Assembly (NCBI GenBank): GCA_013115145.1
Contig: JAAPAO010000176.1
Coordinates: 4,742-49,536, forward strand
Length of the DNA: 44,795 nt
DNA from: Perkinsus chesapeaki
Lineage: Eukaryota; Perkinsozoa; Perkinsida; Perkinsidae
Direction of reading: 5' to 3'
A program made the position numbers and the translations under genes. Numbering within the stretch: position 1 is the stretch's first letter; every line of letters begins with the position of its first letter. Positions 1-13,636 of the stretch are shown piece after piece. The notes under the pieces were generated by a model, which worked only from the letters and a program-made list of their open reading frames with translations, had not been told where the DNA came from and did no database searches.

Positions 1-132
1 TAAATAGGGTTAATATACTAATAATGGTGTTAAATAGGGTTAATATACTAATAATGGTGTTAAATAGGGTTAATATACTAATAATGGTGTTAAATAGGGT
101 TAATATACTAATAATGGTGTTAAATAGGGTTA
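1..132. repeat. 30-bp tandem repeat, about 4.4 copies, at the window edge
   Basis: Four exact copies of a 30-bp unit plus a 12-bp partial copy run from the first base. Each unit contains TAGGGTTA and ATGGTG. The length is a multiple of three, so one frame reads as a 10-residue repeat, but it has no support as protein. The TAGGGTTA core resembles a telomeric heptamer or hexamer, yet the 30-bp period and the gene starting 17 bases later argue for an interstitial minisatellite. The array may continue to the left of the window. Confidence 0.95.
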
Positions 133-148
133 GTTATTATATTAATAT

Positions 149-3100
149 ATGGGACCTAAAAAGAAGGATATACCAGCACCATCATCATCATCACAGGAAG
201 AAATAATATCAGCCAGGGGGGTTAGTACATATAAAATGAGGAATCCAGTAGTAGAGGATATATCTTATGATGATGAAATCAATAATAATGATGATATTAT
301 TAAGGACGATAATAATAATGTTATAATTGATGATATATCATCATCAATACCTTTATTTGATATGGAGAAGATTAAAGTAGGTATTATTAATATATCAATA
401 ATAATAGAGTATATATCATAGGTTATTAACTGGGTTAATAATGTTAAATATATAGATAAGGTAGCTATTTATTGATTATATTATTAATATATAATATATA
501 GGATATAGGGGATATGCCAGGAGACATTTTAAAGATGATACATAGTTGGAAACGTATAGATGTAATAATGATTGTATTTAACTAATAAATATAATAATAT
601 AGCCGAGAAGTAAAGATATGTTATCGATGGTAGATGATGATGATAATCGTATAGAAGATAATAATGATCATACGGTAGTATTAATGATAGTATTGAATCA
701 ATTGAACCATTGATGATCATTATTTATAGTATAGGATATACGACCAGTTGAAGAACAGCTGCGTGATAGTATTGAGCATGATGATAATGATGAGGTTAGT
801 TTATAATGTATATGTATTATATGTAATATAGGGTATAAGAAAGGATGTTATATTATCAAGGGCACAATATTATACAAGGCAAACTGATTTAGGGGATATA
901 TTAATGTTAGGGACATCTAGTGGTAATAATAGTGGATTATAGCTTAGTATAATTAACAGTAGTATTGTGATGATGATGATGTTAATAATAGGTATTAAAT
1001 TAGCATCATATATAGATATGATTATACATCATGAAGAATTTATTAATAATGGTTATTATTTATGGGAATTAATATATCCACAGGTACATGTATTAGGAAG
1101 TTAATATTGATAATAAATATAATAATAGGTTAATCTTAATAATATCGAAATGACTGAGGAGGAGGAAGAAAAGAATGATAATAATAATAATAATAATGTT
1201 AGTTATTAATATATGTGATTTATATTATATTTTTAATATACTAGGATACATATTATTATGGATATCCATTATATAACCCTTACGGTAGATATATAGTTAA
1301 ATTATTTATTAATAATAAATGGAGGATGATAGAAGTATAAATGTTATTAATATATTATTATCATTAGTATAGTGTTATATTAGGTAGATGATAGAATGCC
1401 TATATCAAATAATGGTACATGCCTATTACCCCGATCTAGCGATGGCTCCTTTTGGCCTGCTATATTATGTAAAGCTATTATTAAAGCAGCAGCAGAATTC
1501 TACGACTGTTCAGCTTGTGGTTAGATAATAATAATAGTATATGTTATTATTGATATTATAGATACTTGTAGAGATACAATAGGTTATTCATCATTGGATA
1601 TAATATCAGCATTAACGGGATGGTATGGTAGAGAAGTATCGTTAAATAATATAGAAGATGAGTTATATAAAAGATATACATTATTCCTATCAATACAGGC
1701 TCCTATACATATACCTAAAACCATAGCAAATAGGCATACATTAAACTATGATGATAATGATGACGACGAACATGTAATAAATATATTATATCAAGGAGGA
1801 GGTGGTGGTTAGCAGGTAATATACATTCCATGGCTTATAAATGGTATAGAAAATATTAATAATGATAAAAGATTATTATTACAATTACGTAAAGTAGGAA
1901 ATGATATAAGACCTAGGGGAGGTGTATCTGGATCATTAAAGTAGTAATTAATACTTTTTTGTTATTATTAATTCTATTAGCCGGGCATATAATATAATTA
2001 TTAATGGTGACGCGGATTCTGAACTAGCAGATGAGGAGCATGATGATGATGGTAATATAATTTGTTATTGTAAATATAACAGTATAGTACTACTACTACT
2101 ACTACTATTACTACTACTAGTAGGATCGAATGATGATGCCTCCATATTGGACCAATATGATGATGAAGATTCATCATCATCCTACTCATCATCATCATCA
2201 CATTATTCTGGTATGTTATTATTACTAGTTATCATACGATATCATACTAATAATCAATAGAAGATACGTCAAATATATCAATAAATGAACAAGGTGGTGA
2301 CCATCATCATCATGGCACTGATAGTAGTACTAGGGTAGTAGAGTCCATTGAGATAGACCCGAGACAATTATCTGTATTATCATCATCATTAAGGAGTAAT
2401 ACAATAATATATTAATATTATTTGGGTAGTAATAAGGGTTATATCAGATGCACAATATGATAATAGAAGTAAAAATAAGATAGAACAATTTAGACATAAA
2501 ATAGCAGAGGAAGAGAATGATATAGCATGGATTCAAATAACACCACCACCATCACCACCACCGTCATCATCATCAGTAGGTGATGGAGACAAGACAGAAA
2601 AGGAGGATAAGGTGGAGGTGGGTTATGGTAAGTGTTATTGTTGGACACCAAGTGCAGTGGTATTTGATATTAAACCTACCAATAATGATTATATACAAGT
2701 AGTAGTATTAACTCGTGGTGTTGTTGTTATTGTTGTATATAATAATGGATTGGTCATATATCAGATAAGAATAGATTCATCATCGAATGGTGATTATGAT
2801 GATTATATGGATGGTCTATGGTTAACTGCTCAATTATCTAATGTATCATTACTATTATGTTATGAGAATTATGATATACTTTAGGTAATAAGAAAATCTA
2901 AGGATGATGATGATTATGATGGTTATAAATATGATGATAAGGTTGTTATATCATCATTTACATCATATTGTCATAGTGTGAATGATAATAATAATAATGA
3001 TACATCATACCGACCACTACCAACCACTCAACAACCAAGCTCAGCATTGAATAAAATAATGGAGTTGAACAGTGGGGATAATAATAATAATACAGCTCCT

Positions 3101-5903
3101 GCTCCTGCTCCTGCTGCTGTAAATAAGTTCACCTATTATACCTATACATATTGTATTAATGAATATATCGTTGTAGGTTGTATGGTTACCATTGTTGTTG
3201 CGGCAATCCTCTCAATTATTATTACATAATAATATTATAACATTACATTTATTATACTGCCATACTACTACCACTAACAACAACGGCATACAAGATGAAG
3301 AAGGAGTTGATGATGATGATGATGATGATAGTTGTTGTAATTATTCACCATATCTTCGTATTGGTATCATAAACCCTAATGGTTATGATAATAATAACAT
3401 TAATGCTAATATAGAGGTACATTCTGACATTAATAAAGCTGCTGCTGCTGCTGATGCTGGTGCTGGTGCTGGTGCTGATGCTGGTGCTGGTGCTGATGCT
3501 GATGCTGCTGATGCTGGTGCTGGTGCTGGTGCTTTGAATACATTGATAGATAATAATAACAATGACTTGCCACTGCCGCAGCAGTGGCAGCCACTGAGAA
3601 TACTTAACTTGCACAAGTATCGTTTAAGATTAGGATATCAATGTTTATCAAGAGTACTTATTAAAAGAGATTATAATTATAAGTGTATGAGAATATTTAC
3701 TAAATATAACGATTATCAATTACCAAATAATAATAAAACATCTACTGAAGTGCCGCCTCCTCAATTGATGATAAGTTGCTATAGACTCAAGGATGGTTTT
3801 GAGGAGGGAAATAAACAAGAAGAGGAGGAGGAGGGAAAGTGTAATGATAATCATGTTGTTGATAATAATATATTACCTAATAACATTGTATTTGCTAATT
3901 TACCTTTATTATCTCATTATGATTATTATATCCCATGGTCCGATGGTATTTTTGTACTTATCGTTCACACATTTATCAATGATAATGGTGCTGCTGCTGC
4001 TGCTGGTGGTGGTGGTATGATATCAGTTGAAGCATGTGCCACGGGTGTCATACCATATAATAATGGTAGATTATTATTATCCAATGGCGAGGGGTGTATG
4101 GTTAATATTATGCCTAATAATGAAGGATATAATACTAGAGAATGGGTACATACAATAAATGATGGGACGGTGATATGTTCTCCTCATTATAGAATATTTA
4201 GAGAAAGGCTCACTATCATAAGTACACAACAGGAAGAAGAAGAAGAAGAAGAAGAACCCATGGTGTTGGTATCACTTGGCATTCAATTAATGATAAAAAA
4301 TATAAACGACACAAGTGGTGATGGTAGTGGTGGTGAAGACAGTCAAGAAGGATCTCGAAAGGATATCAAAGTACGTCTTATGATCCAACATGAACCCAAC
4401 AGCAGCAGCAGCAGCAGCTCACAGATGATAAATGATGATGAGAATAATAATATAATTGATAATTATTCAACTCTTAATAATTGGCGTAACTCGTTGGAGA
4501 CTGTATGTGAGCAAGTTTGGTCAGCAGCAGCAAGTGAAGCTGGTGAATCATCAACATCATATATAATATTACCATACCTACTATTACGAAAAGATGTTGT
4601 ATATATTATAGAATGTCTCAAGCATAATAATAACAACAATAACAATAACACGTCAATATCCTCATCATCCTCCTCCTCATCCAACTCTGATATAAGTTAT
4701 AAACCAATACCAGCAGCACCACTACCCTGTGAAGGGGAGCCCGGAAACAGCAGCATCAGCAGTAGCAGGAGCAGGAGCGGGGGGGCAGGTGTATGGAGGT
4801 TAACAGCACATTGGTATAGTAAGAATAATAGAAGTATAGTTGAGCTGGGTGAAGATACTATTCAACATGATTTGGAAGTATTATGTCGAGCAAGATGGGA
4901 AATATATGATAAAGGTAGATCATTAAGAGGTAATGAAAGTCGAAGGAAGTACTTACAGGAGGACTTATCGGGGAAACAACAATATGATAATAATAATAAA
5001 GAGGAGGAAGAAGAAGGCATCATCATCGTTCATCATTGTGATAAAGATATTGATAAGTTCATTGAAGATTGTATTAATGATGGTGATGGTTATGTTGTTG
5101 GACCCCATGATGGTGATGGTGGTAGATTAAGATATTCTGACGATGTCTATAGGATAACACCATTAGATAGGGAAATGTTGAATACTTTACACATGGAGTT
5201 AAAAGAATTTATAGAAGATTCGAACATTAATATATGGAAAAATGAAACAATGAGGAGAGTTGAGGAAGAATTTACTAAGAAGGTTATTGTTGACTATCCT
5301 TGTATTATTAATACTTACATAAGAGAGCTAATAATTAATGATAAACAACAAACAAGGGATTGTGAATATGGAAAGATTATTAAGAGAAATGATATACGTA
5401 ATTTAATGATAAATAAAATTGATAATATTAATGAACTGATGAAATGTTTAATACCTCCTCCTCCAATCGAAGGTCATGCAGAGAAAGATGATGATGGTGA
5501 TGGTCATGATGGTGATTTAGAATCAGATATAGAAAGATTAAAAGGATTATTATTGGAGGTAGATAAATTAAATGCATCATCATCAACAACGATAACAAAT
5601 GCCGATTTTTATCAAAAAGCTATACGGAAATTGTCACTTTTGAGCATAGTAGATGATATGAATAAAATGATGAGAGAATGGTCATCATCAGATTCGGGGA
5701 CTCCTCTGTTAGCTGATGATGATAAATTACAAGTTGAACTAGGAAACAAGTTGAATAAAGCTGAGGATTTGATGAACAGTCTTATTAATGATGGAGTATA
5801 TATTAACGAGATTAAGATTCGTAATAGTTTAGATAAATTAGAAAATGATATAATAAACATCACCGACCCATGGTTTAACAACAACAACAACAAGAATGAC
5901 TGA
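149..5903 (+). CDS. Androglobin-like protein with calpain-like domain (multi-exon)
   Basis: Spliced gene with about fifteen or more tiny introns in the first 3.2 kb, then one long open exon to the stop at 5903. Joining exons from the ATG at 149 gives a start MGPKKKDIPAP, then a SWKR motif (about 556), then at 1258-1530 a calpain-like segment: PLYNPYGRYIVKLF, WRMIEVDDRMP, CLLPRSS, FWPAILCKAIIK, and at 1597-1640 ALTGWYGREV. Calpain-7 and the N-terminal calpain-like half of androglobin share this order; the LLP...WP..L.KAI.K wording fits androglobin better. At the place where a calpain His is expected I read SLNRAYNIII, with Arg instead, and I saw no catalytic-Cys motif, so the protease is probably inactive. 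The long exon carries low-complexity Ala/Gly/Asp, Asn, Glu and Ser runs, a WRLTAHWYS block and a helical tail. Androglobins are linked to flagella in other eukaryotes. No globin domain was identified. Family call moderate; exon edges inferred. Confidence 0.6.
3438..3533 (+). repeat. GCT/GGT/GAT triplet run coding an Ala-Gly-Asp tract
   Basis: Thirty-two codons made only of GCT, GGT and GAT give an Ala-rich tract with interspersed Gly and Asp inside the long exon of the androglobin-like gene. The frame stays open through it. It is one of many triplet runs in the window and a likely length polymorphism. Confidence 0.9.
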
Positions 5904-6987
5904 GTTGGTAATACATGATAATATTCATGTATAACACCAAGTGAATGTGATGATGATAATAATATTCATGTATAACACCAAGTGGATGTGATGATGATAA
6001 TAATATTTTCTAATAAATATTGTTGTTTGATTGTGTTTCGATGTAAATTGATGTAGCAATGATGTATGATGATTAATGATATGACATTAAGAGCAGCAGC
6101 ATCAGCATCAGAAGTATATTAAACCTAAATAGAAGTATAGTCATACATGTGATAGCAAACTATCACAGTAGAAACGATGATAAAAGTTCGAAAGGCAGCA
6201 AAGGCAGCAGCCGGAAGAGAGTGTAACAGGCAAGCATATTATTATCTTTACCAACTACTCCCAACATGGCATCATTTGATAATCAAAATTAATGTTGTTT
6301 CGCAGTCTTGAGGGAATATGTCATATAGAGAAGCAGCATGAGGTGCACCTTGGATCGGAACTGATGATGATGATGCAGAGGAATTTAGATACCTGATACT
6401 ATTATTCGTAATTCGTTCGAGCAGGGCGGCGGCGGCGATGGCGGCAGCATGCCCAAACTATAACAACCGTGGTTTATTCTATTCTATATACTTGATGATA
6501 ATGTCTGCTGCTGCCTGTTTAATATGGGGTTTATAGTAGTATCAGACTTTACATGAGTTTAAGGTAGGTAACGGGTGCTGCTATGAGAGCAGCCTCGAAG
6601 ATATTGATATACACTTTTATCAATACCAACACAACACTATAAAGCATTTATCTACCGTTAATTAACTAATAATAGGTTTAATCTCACCGTAATCCCACTC
6701 ATCAGAGTAGCATCATCATGATGATTCATCATCATCTTGAGGGTTGGTTTCTTTTACCTATACTCACTTTCGAACAATCAGCATCATCATCATCATCATC
6801 ATCAGCAGTTAACATTCTCCTTCGAGATCTTTCCCGAGGTTGATCTCTATGATAATATTTATATTATTAATATTAAATCACCCACAAGTCGGATAATCAT
6901 CATCATCAAGACGATGATGATGATGCTTTTAAGATAGGATTAGGTTAATGCTGCTGTGACTGGATGCTATAATGTTAATAATAATAC
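5904..6987. other. Intergenic region with a 41-bp direct duplication
   Basis: No gene recognised on either strand. Two adjacent 41-bp copies (5920-5960 and 5961-6001) share AATATTCATGTATAACACC and differ at one base (gtgaatg against gtggatg); a third copy starts at 6002 and stops after a few bases. The rest is a mix of CAG/ATC triplet runs and more balanced sequence (about 6040-6640) with no frame I could assign. The region separates the androglobin-like stop from the transposon. Confidence 0.6.
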
Positions 6988-6989
6988 TA

Positions 6990-7190
6990 CAGTACGTGTC
7001 ATGTAGAACGCGCGCTTCTTGACAACTCGGTCATTCACTAAGTACAACGAGATTTCGATTAATTCCTTCACTGTATACCTTAGAAATGCCCCTAGTTATG
7101 CAATCCAAGTTGCCGAGTCCAAACTCTCGAAATACTTGTTACGCATATTTTCGACCCTCTGCGCGCATTTTCATGCACCGTGCGCGGTCT
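6990..7190 (+). repeat. Left terminal inverted repeat of the transposon
   Basis: About 200 bp matching the reverse complement of 9060-9259. Shared blocks include TAGAACGCGCGCTTCTTGAC, CCGAGTCCAAACTCTCGAAA and CATGCACCGTGCGCG. Differences are scattered single bases and a 2-base indel at the inner end. Confidence 0.93.
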
Positions 7191-7293
7191 ATTAACCAGC
7201 AGGAATGACAGAAAACACAAGACAGGTGATGAGGAAAACGCTTCTAATATCACGAGAAAGAAATAGTAGAAATAACAGAAAATCCATTATAGC

Positions 7294-7986
7294 TTAATTC
7301 AGTCTATGGCGATCGTAAGTGCCACCCTTTGCAGCTCCTTGTCCTATGCCGAGTACTGGAGCTGAACCACGGTGCTTCCTTCGGGATTTTCGCAACTCCT
7401 CGATCTCCTGCATAGTGAAGCCTTCCGCGTAGTACCGCAGATACTCCCTTGCTGAGCGAAAGTGTTTCCGTATCAACTCTAACGTCAGATCCGGTGGCTG
7501 CTGGTTGCCTTCAACCCTTTCTTTGAATCCTGCAGTAGACTTGGCGGAGTTCGATACCCTCATTGCTTTAGTAATGGACCGGTAGGCAGCTTCTATGGGA
7601 GCCAATTCTGGATGGAATTTTACTCCGTAGATAACCCGATCTCCACGCTCTAGAGCCTGTTCTTGAAGAAGAGTTTGTTGACTGGCAAAGTCGTCGCACT
7701 CCGAAAGCATTTCCACAAGAGCATCCTGCTTTTTAGAGGCAGTGGCAGCAGCGCCGAAGCGCTCCATTACGACTTTGCGCAGGCCCTTAGGCTCATTTGG
7801 GTAGCAGGGATGAGTAGCAGGAAAGATCATTTCTTGCTCGACCCGTTTACCATCTTTCATGAACCAACCGGGCCTCATTTTAGGCTGCTTCCCACCGGGT
7901 TTGACGTTGATGGCTTTGGCGAACAGATTACCCAAGCCGATGGAGCCACCTCGAGACAGTACGCTCTGAATACTGATCTGAGCCAT
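7294..7986 (-). pseudogene. Transposase C-terminal part (third catalytic residue region)
   Basis: A 230-codon frame containing VKPGGKQPKMRPGWF near its start, then EQEMIFPATHP, PKGLRKVV, QQTLLQEQALERGDRVIY and KFHPELAPIEAAY. These follow the order seen in DDE-superfamily endonucleases, where PKFHxELNPIE carries the final acidic residue (Glu in ELAPIE). The segment with the first two Asp residues, roughly 150 residues by family comparison, is missing between this fragment and the upstream helix-turn-helix fragment. The ATG at 7986 arises by chance in the fused junction. The product would not be an active transposase. Confidence 0.85.
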
Positions 7987-8665
7987 GGAGGTTCAAGTCC
8001 GCATTAACCCATGCCGTAAGAGCAGCCACTGTCATATTCGGGTTCCCGTCCTTCCCGATGGACTTCTCACGAACCTGGTCCCGAAGCCTATCCCGGAAGG
8101 GCTGGAACTCCGTGTCAAATATTGCGCTTCTGACCTTGGGGTGTTTCCCACGACGGTGTTCTTCTAGGGATAAGTTGAGCTCGAATTCAGGACACCACTT
8201 GGCGACAGAGGGTGGGCTTACTTCGAGCATATCAGCCACAAACTCCTCTAAGTCTTTACGACATGCCCAGCCAGAATATCCGTACAGCTGGGTCAGAGTA
8301 ATGTGGACAGCTAGACGCTTCTTCATGATGAGCGACATGCTCTCGAGAGGGTTACTAGCTTTCAAGGTCTCCCAGAGGGTCTCGAACCCCTGCTCACGCA
8401 CCTGTTTCTTCTGTAAGCGCAAGCACTGCTCGGCCTTGCTAGGTGGGCGAGAATTCTTCCTGGGCATCAACACAGACCTCTGTCTCTTCACCTTCGGTTT
8501 AGGTTTGTCCTTGCGGTTAAAGGCGCGCCTTTGTGCAGGGGTATTGGACTTGAGACGAGTATTGTAGTTGTGGACATGCTCAAGGTCTTTCTCAGTAGGT
8601 GTACTGGGCTTAAGGCGAGCAGAGCTACGTCGTTTGGAGGGTTTGGCCGTAAGTGGATGACACAA
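7928..8665 (-). pseudogene. Transposase N-terminal part (helix-turn-helix region)
   Basis: A 245-codon frame rich in Lys/Arg at its start, containing a helix-turn-helix-like stretch (VADMLEVSPPSVAKWCPEF) and ending in YSERTVSRWLHRLG followed directly by a stop. In DDE endonucleases of the fungal/protist IS630-Tc1-like group, the S-x-R-T-x-x-R-W-L-x-x-L-G motif sits just before the catalytic core. Here the core does not follow. The frame has no ATG at its 5' end (it opens at a TTG; the first in-frame ATG is about 66 codons in), so the true N-terminus is spliced or lost. It overlaps the C-terminal fragment by 59 bases in another frame. Confidence 0.8.
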
Positions 8666-9059
8666 GTATTAGTAACCCTGACAAGCATATTAGTAACAAG
8701 TTTTTCAACTGTGGACTGCACAGTGTGCAACATGGTTCGTGCTGTCCGGAGCTCTAATCCCCGGAGCAGTCCTTAGCGAATCCCGATTTAATCCCGAGAT
8801 TTCCGTTGGGAGACTATCCAAACCTAGTAGATTGAAGCTAATGAAGGACTTATGATAATAGCTTATATCTTTCTCCGCATCGGATGCACTACCACCAGTG
8901 GTACCATTCGAGCTCTGCGAGGGCCCCTCGCCGAGGGGGGCAAGAACTCGTCAATGGGATGGCTAGAGTAGACTGGCATGGATAATTCGTATGATGTTGC
9001 AGTATAACAGATGTACTTAAGTTGGGTTGCATCGCTTGGATGCTTCAATGCCGGTGATA

Positions 9060-9259
9060 CCGCGCGCACGGTGCATGAAAATGCGCGCAGAGGGTCGAAA
9101 ATATGCGTAACAAGTATTTCGAGAGTTTGGACTCGGCAACTTGGATTACATAACTAGGGGCATTTCTAAGGTGTACAGTGAAGGAATTAATCGAAATTTC
9201 TTTGTACTTAGCGAATGACCGAGTTGTCAAGAAGCGCGCGTTCTAGATGACGCGTACTG
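9060..9259 (-). repeat. Right terminal inverted repeat of the transposon
   Basis: Inverted partner of 6990-7190. Its outer end is CGTACTG followed by the TA target duplication. The length of about 200 bp is long for a mariner-type element. Confidence 0.93.
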
Positions 9260-9632
9260 TACTACAACCCAGAACCCACATTATTATTATAGACACTTGA
9301 AAGCGGTATTAATGGAAGACGATGGCAATAACTAGAACGATGTTGATGTTTGTCAGAGTTATTAAATATATATCATTAGTGATGATTTAAAAGCAAGCCT
9401 TTGTAAATCGAGCACTAGGGTAATGATGAAAGAAGACAGTAATAAGAAAGTAGACCGATAAGAATACTGCCCCAAAAAGGCAACGAATAGCAGCAGGAGG
9501 AGGAGGACAATAACAGTAACTTAGAGAGGACACTTAAGTCATATATCCACCAATGTGGTAATAGACAAGACGACTGAGACAGAATTGTTGTCGTTGTAGT
9601 AGTAGTAGTAGTATCATCATCATCATCAGTCA

Positions 9633-11481
<1,849 letters not shown>

Positions 11482-11835
11482 AGCTCAGATAATGGCTAAG
11501 ATATTTGTGAATCAAACACTTTTACGGCACATAATCAAAATAACCGCACCGGTCCTCAAAACCCAACAACTTCAGCTTCATCTGTCTCTCAGATTATAAT
11601 AAGTTACAGGGTTCAACTATGAGACAATAATGGTATCCACGGGAGGATGATATCTTTAGTATCTCTCGTATAGCTCATAGCTATCATCATCTATTAAGAT
11701 TCGCCCTTCGAGTTTCTACTACTGTGAATGATAAAGTCAATCACATGCAGCATTTAACGAAGTTATAAAGGGTTTGCAGGATCGATGCTTTTGTCAAAGG
11801 AACTGCATCATCACGATTTCACATTAAAGAATACC

Positions 11836-12099
11836 TTACACTTCTACAAGCCGACTTGTGATGGTTGTTGATTTGCTTGGGTTCAGCAGCTTCAGTTTCA
11901 GTGTTGCACGTATGTACAAAGCTATACATATGGATATGGATGAAGTATAGGTACTTTCCTGGCCCTGATTGTCAACTCGACACTTATGCCCGAGTGGGGG
12001 AAAACTGCTTACAATTTCTTCGTTGGTCTGAAGCTTTTCTAAGCAATAATCGATCATGGCGCCTATCGCCTGCGTGTGGACCAACTCCCACGCATGCAC
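11836..12099 (-). CDS. Small hypothetical protein, possible
   Basis: An 87-codon open frame with no family I recognise. A plausible 48-nt intron (GTAAGCAG...AATCAG) lies inside it and keeps the frame, so both spliced and unspliced versions are open. The middle reads MIDYCLEKLQTNEEI and the end ITSRLVEV. It lies upstream of the protease gene on the same strand in balanced-GC DNA. The opposite strand also has a 101-codon frame here (11865-12170), so coding status is uncertain. Confidence 0.25.
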   Translation of the reverse strand: MHAWELVHTQAIGAMIDYCLEKLQTNEEIVSSFPPLGHKCRVDNQGQESTYTSSISICIALYIRATLKLKLLNPSKSTTITSRLVEV

Positions 12100-13636
12100 A
12101 GGCTACCTTTCTGTCGACAATAGAGAGACAGAGTAGCCCAATCTACACGGGCTCTAATCGAGAAAAATAGATGAATACCACAGCTAGGATAACAGTAGCC
12201 CTACTGGCGCCACTGCGTCATCATAGCAAAGAAATAATAACGGAAAATGACCACATAATCATCACTGAGTAGCCTTTGTGCGGAGGGAGCATTTTGGCGC
12301 CACGACGGCAGATTGGTGGCGCGGATTGTGCGCCAGCTCAATCCTCATCCGCGAGCCCATATCAAGGATCGAGGATCACCCATAATGGCCCTAATACTGG
12401 CTTAAATTATAGTCATGGTTATCATCATCATCATCATCAACCCTTTTATACCCAACATCGAACATATCATTAAAAGTGGCCATGAATGTAAGGGTCAAAG
12501 GAATAAGTAAGGCCTGCTGCCACCCCTCATCACTGCCGACCCTCGACATCTTCGATCAGCTTCATGTTATTCATACCAATTGTATGGGCTCGACTAGATC
12601 TATAAGATTATATCCTTTCCATTCTTCGTCCTCTGACTACTTTGCTCCGGTATGTGAATCTAAACTAGAAAAGAGGATAAAATCGCTGGTGAGCAGCCAC
12701 AACAGTCAGTGTTAGTAGTAGTCGTCCCTATCTGGTTCCTTGACGATTAACCGTTTAAGCATTGTTGTCTTAGAGATCAAGTAGAAGAGGAACTGTTAGA
12801 AAGTGGTGCTGGTTTGTACAACAATGTATAACATCATTATCAAATGCATGGTAAGTTTCGAGAGGTGGGTGGGTGGGTTACCGCCGCCCTTATTTATGAT
12901 GAGCCCTGCTGCTGCTGCTGTAGATGATGATGATGATGTATGTATACGTAAGGTTAATGGTTTATAATTAGTTCATGCTATAGATACATGTTAGCCTGTA
13001 AATAGTATATGTGCTTGGCTTATACCATAAAAAATAATAGAATCCCAAAGCCCAGACGGATTGATGAGGGCCATGAATCAGATGGCTGAAATCTACTCAT
13101 CTGCCAGCAGTAGTGCAGCAGCACTCAAAGCACAACTTACACCATCGAGTGTTAAATAATGTTGCTCAACAGCAGCAGCAGCAGCAGCAAGGCAGTAGTG
13201 CTCTATACGAGCGCCGACTACTTATCTTACTGTCTCAGGTTTTTTACGTATTATGTATAGTAGTCTTGTTTCTTCTTGTTGTTGTTATACCCTTTACATG
13301 GGCAGATACTCTTCATCTACCATACCTCCTGCTCATGTTCTATGAATTATGTACAGTGAGTTGTAGTACTGAAGAAGGCAGCAGCAGCACCTGCTGACTC
13401 CTCTTATCAATGACTTATATCATACCATCACTTGAGCTGTAGCATCCTCAGTATCTAAGAATATGGGACATCAGTAATAGGACATTTAATGGATGGCCAT
13501 CTACCTCAACTTATTATATAATACTACTCCTACTCAGTCTGCAGACTACGTATAAGGGTACATTCTTACGAGTTCACTGTGCCTAATTTGTTACATCTTC
13601 ACTCTTAGGAGACGTTATTTATAATCTTAAGCTTAA
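12100..13636. other. Unassigned region with GC-box-like motifs, no gene recognised
   Basis: Several frames of 65-94 codons (12276-12473, 12476-12715, 13113-13397) show no recognisable motifs. At 12290-12300 there is TTTTGGCGCCA, which matches the consensus for E2F-type factors, and another GGCGCCAC lies near 12205. An ATTGG (inverted CCAAT) lies at about 12312. These could be promoter elements for a divergent gene pair, but no transcript start can be seen. The rest has CAG, GTT and ATC triplet runs. Confidence 0.3.

Larger units (their letters stand above)
6990..9259. mobile_element. Tc1/mariner-superfamily-like DNA transposon, internally deleted
   Basis: A 2,270-bp element bounded by long inverted repeats that begin CAGTACG and are flanked on both sides by the dinucleotide TA (6988-6989 and 9260-9261), the target-site signature of IS630-Tc1-mariner elements. 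It carries two minus-strand transposase fragments and is much richer in GC than the host DNA. The inverted repeats are still over 90% alike by eye, suggesting fairly recent insertion. The transposase lacks its first two catalytic residues, so this copy cannot move by itself. It sits in intergenic DNA between the androglobin-like and protease genes. A short GC hairpin lies at 8924-8938. Confidence 0.9.

Noticed and set aside
1-132. True telomere
   Set aside because: The period is 30 bp rather than 6-7 bp and a gene begins within 20 bases, so an interstitial minisatellite is more likely.
3192-3300. Start of the long 903-codon frame as a separate gene
   Set aside because: It begins inside a region that looks intronic, and the upstream calpain-like exons have no other C-terminal partner. 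I treat it as the last exon of the androglobin-like gene.
3345-3616. Minus-strand frames of Ser/Thr/Ile or Ala/Pro repeats
   Set aside because: Shadows of the GCT/GGT/GAT run in the androglobin-like exon.
7663-8776. Plus-strand frames of 60-169 codons inside the transposon
   Set aside because: They lie opposite the recognisable transposase fragments and show no family motifs.
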